Below are positions 63,544 through 64,000 of a stretch of DNA of 64,000 nt, one piece after another. The stretch is from contig NC_057791.1 of the NCBI RefSeq assembly GCF_014905175.1, positions 186,001 through 250,000 on the forward strand, written 5' to 3'. Source of the stretch: Aphidius gifuensis (taxonomy: Eukaryota > Arthropoda > Insecta > Hymenoptera > Braconidae). The notes under the pieces were generated by a model. It did no database searches, was not told where the DNA came from, and saw only the letters and a list, made by a program, of their open reading frames with translations. Within the stretch, counting starts at the first letter, position 1; each line of letters begins with the position of its first letter. A program made the position numbers and the translations under genes.

Positions 63544-64000
63544 ATTTTATTTTTTTTATTAATAATAAATATATATTTTTTAATTTATATTTATTGCTTT
63601 GTTACAAACAGTTACAAAGAAACCAACGAAATCAATTGATATAACAATAGATAGTCACACAACAACAGCAACAAAATTTAACCTTACCAAGAAATTAATA
63701 ATAAAATTTTATCCAGTCTGTTATAATAAGACGCAATTAATTGCGCGGGAATTGGCGCGAATAAAAAAGCAATGCCAGCAACTTGAAGGAAAAAAACTAA
63801 TTAGTATATGTAACTACCAATTGTTTAGATAAAAAAAAAAAATTAATAGCGGTCAATTTAAATTTATTTTTGAAAAAAAAAATAAAAAATAAGATTTTAT
63901 CTTGGTCAGAAGCCCACGTGTTTTTTATTTTATTTTTTTTAATTTATGTATGTATTTTTATCAGTTATTATATTTGGACACAGGTTACTCAAGTCAAACA
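63544..64000. promoter_or_regulatory. RPA2 upstream region at the window end
   Basis: About 450 bp upstream of RPA2. Apart from the E2F-type sites at 63741-63762 and a CACGTG at 63915-63920, it is AT-rich. An open frame at 63599-63832 on the plus strand overlaps these sites and shows no protein features, though I cannot exclude the start of a gene beyond the window. Confidence 0.45.
63741..63762. promoter_or_regulatory. Paired E2F-type sites upstream of RPA2
   Basis: TTGCGCGGGAATT and ATTGGCGCGAAT lie end to end. TTCCCGCGCAA (reverse strand) and TTGGCGCGAA both fit the E2F consensus TTTSSCGC closely. They are about 200 bp before the RPA2 start codon. DNA replication genes are standard E2F targets, which supports the call. 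Confidence 0.6.

Noticed and set aside
63599..63832. 77-codon plus-strand open frame
   Set aside because: No recognisable domain; it overlaps the likely RPA2 promoter. Kept only as a remark on the end region.

Overview
The window is AT-rich animal nuclear DNA with small spliced genes, introns mostly of 60-300 bp with GT-AG ends, and many trinucleotide runs inside exons. The gene set (MSL3, FITM, cytoplasmic dynein-2 heavy chain, an insect-type SLC6 glycine-transporter-like protein, UBE3A, a 10-cysteine Ly6 protein, NOC3, RPA2) is that of an insect. A very AT-rich hymenopteran, perhaps a parasitoid wasp, is my best guess, but this is inference from composition and gene style.

Layout. 1.5-2.7 kb: FITM (+). 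3.2-5.4 kb: msl-3 (-), head-to-head with a PR-domain zinc-finger gene (+, 6.0-8.8 kb). 9.4-9.7 kb: a foldback MITE-like element. 11.0-27.6 kb: the most unusual part. It starts with a 449-bp palindrome from which exon-like blocks run in both directions. Rightward come at least eleven short exon-like blocks built from two alternating, repeatedly duplicated exon types. These lead into a 9.7-kb satellite of 16/17-bp units, a 100-N gap, and a second satellite of about 21 units of about 141 bp with two alternating forms. 27.7-40.4 kb: dynein-2 heavy chain (-) with one single-base frameshift. 42.5-43.3 kb: a cytochrome b561-domain gene (+), also with a one-base frameshift. 46.0-48.9 kb: SLC6 transporter (-). 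53.6-57.8 kb: UBE3A (+). 58.5-59.2 kb: Ly6 protein (-). 59.6-62.2 kb: NOC3 (-). 62.8-63.5 kb: an RPA2-like protein (-) with E2F-type sites upstream.

The conserved genes are housekeeping or signalling genes with no operon-like logic; several neighbours share head-to-head promoters. The candidate novel system is the 11.0-27.6 kb locus. Its exon-like blocks keep splice signals, and three copies of one exon type begin a short ORF with the same Met-Thr-Arg-Asn-Tyr start that differs mainly at silent positions. The 17-bp satellite unit itself reads as a pyrimidine-tract plus AG 3' splice site and begins exactly where the next exon's acceptor is expected. I therefore suggest that a splice acceptor of a repeated-exon RNA gene expanded into a satellite. 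This rests on sequence reading alone and needs RNA data.

Coding exon boundaries below were worked out by hand from frame continuity and GT-AG sites. Unless stated, reading phases across all joins are consistent.
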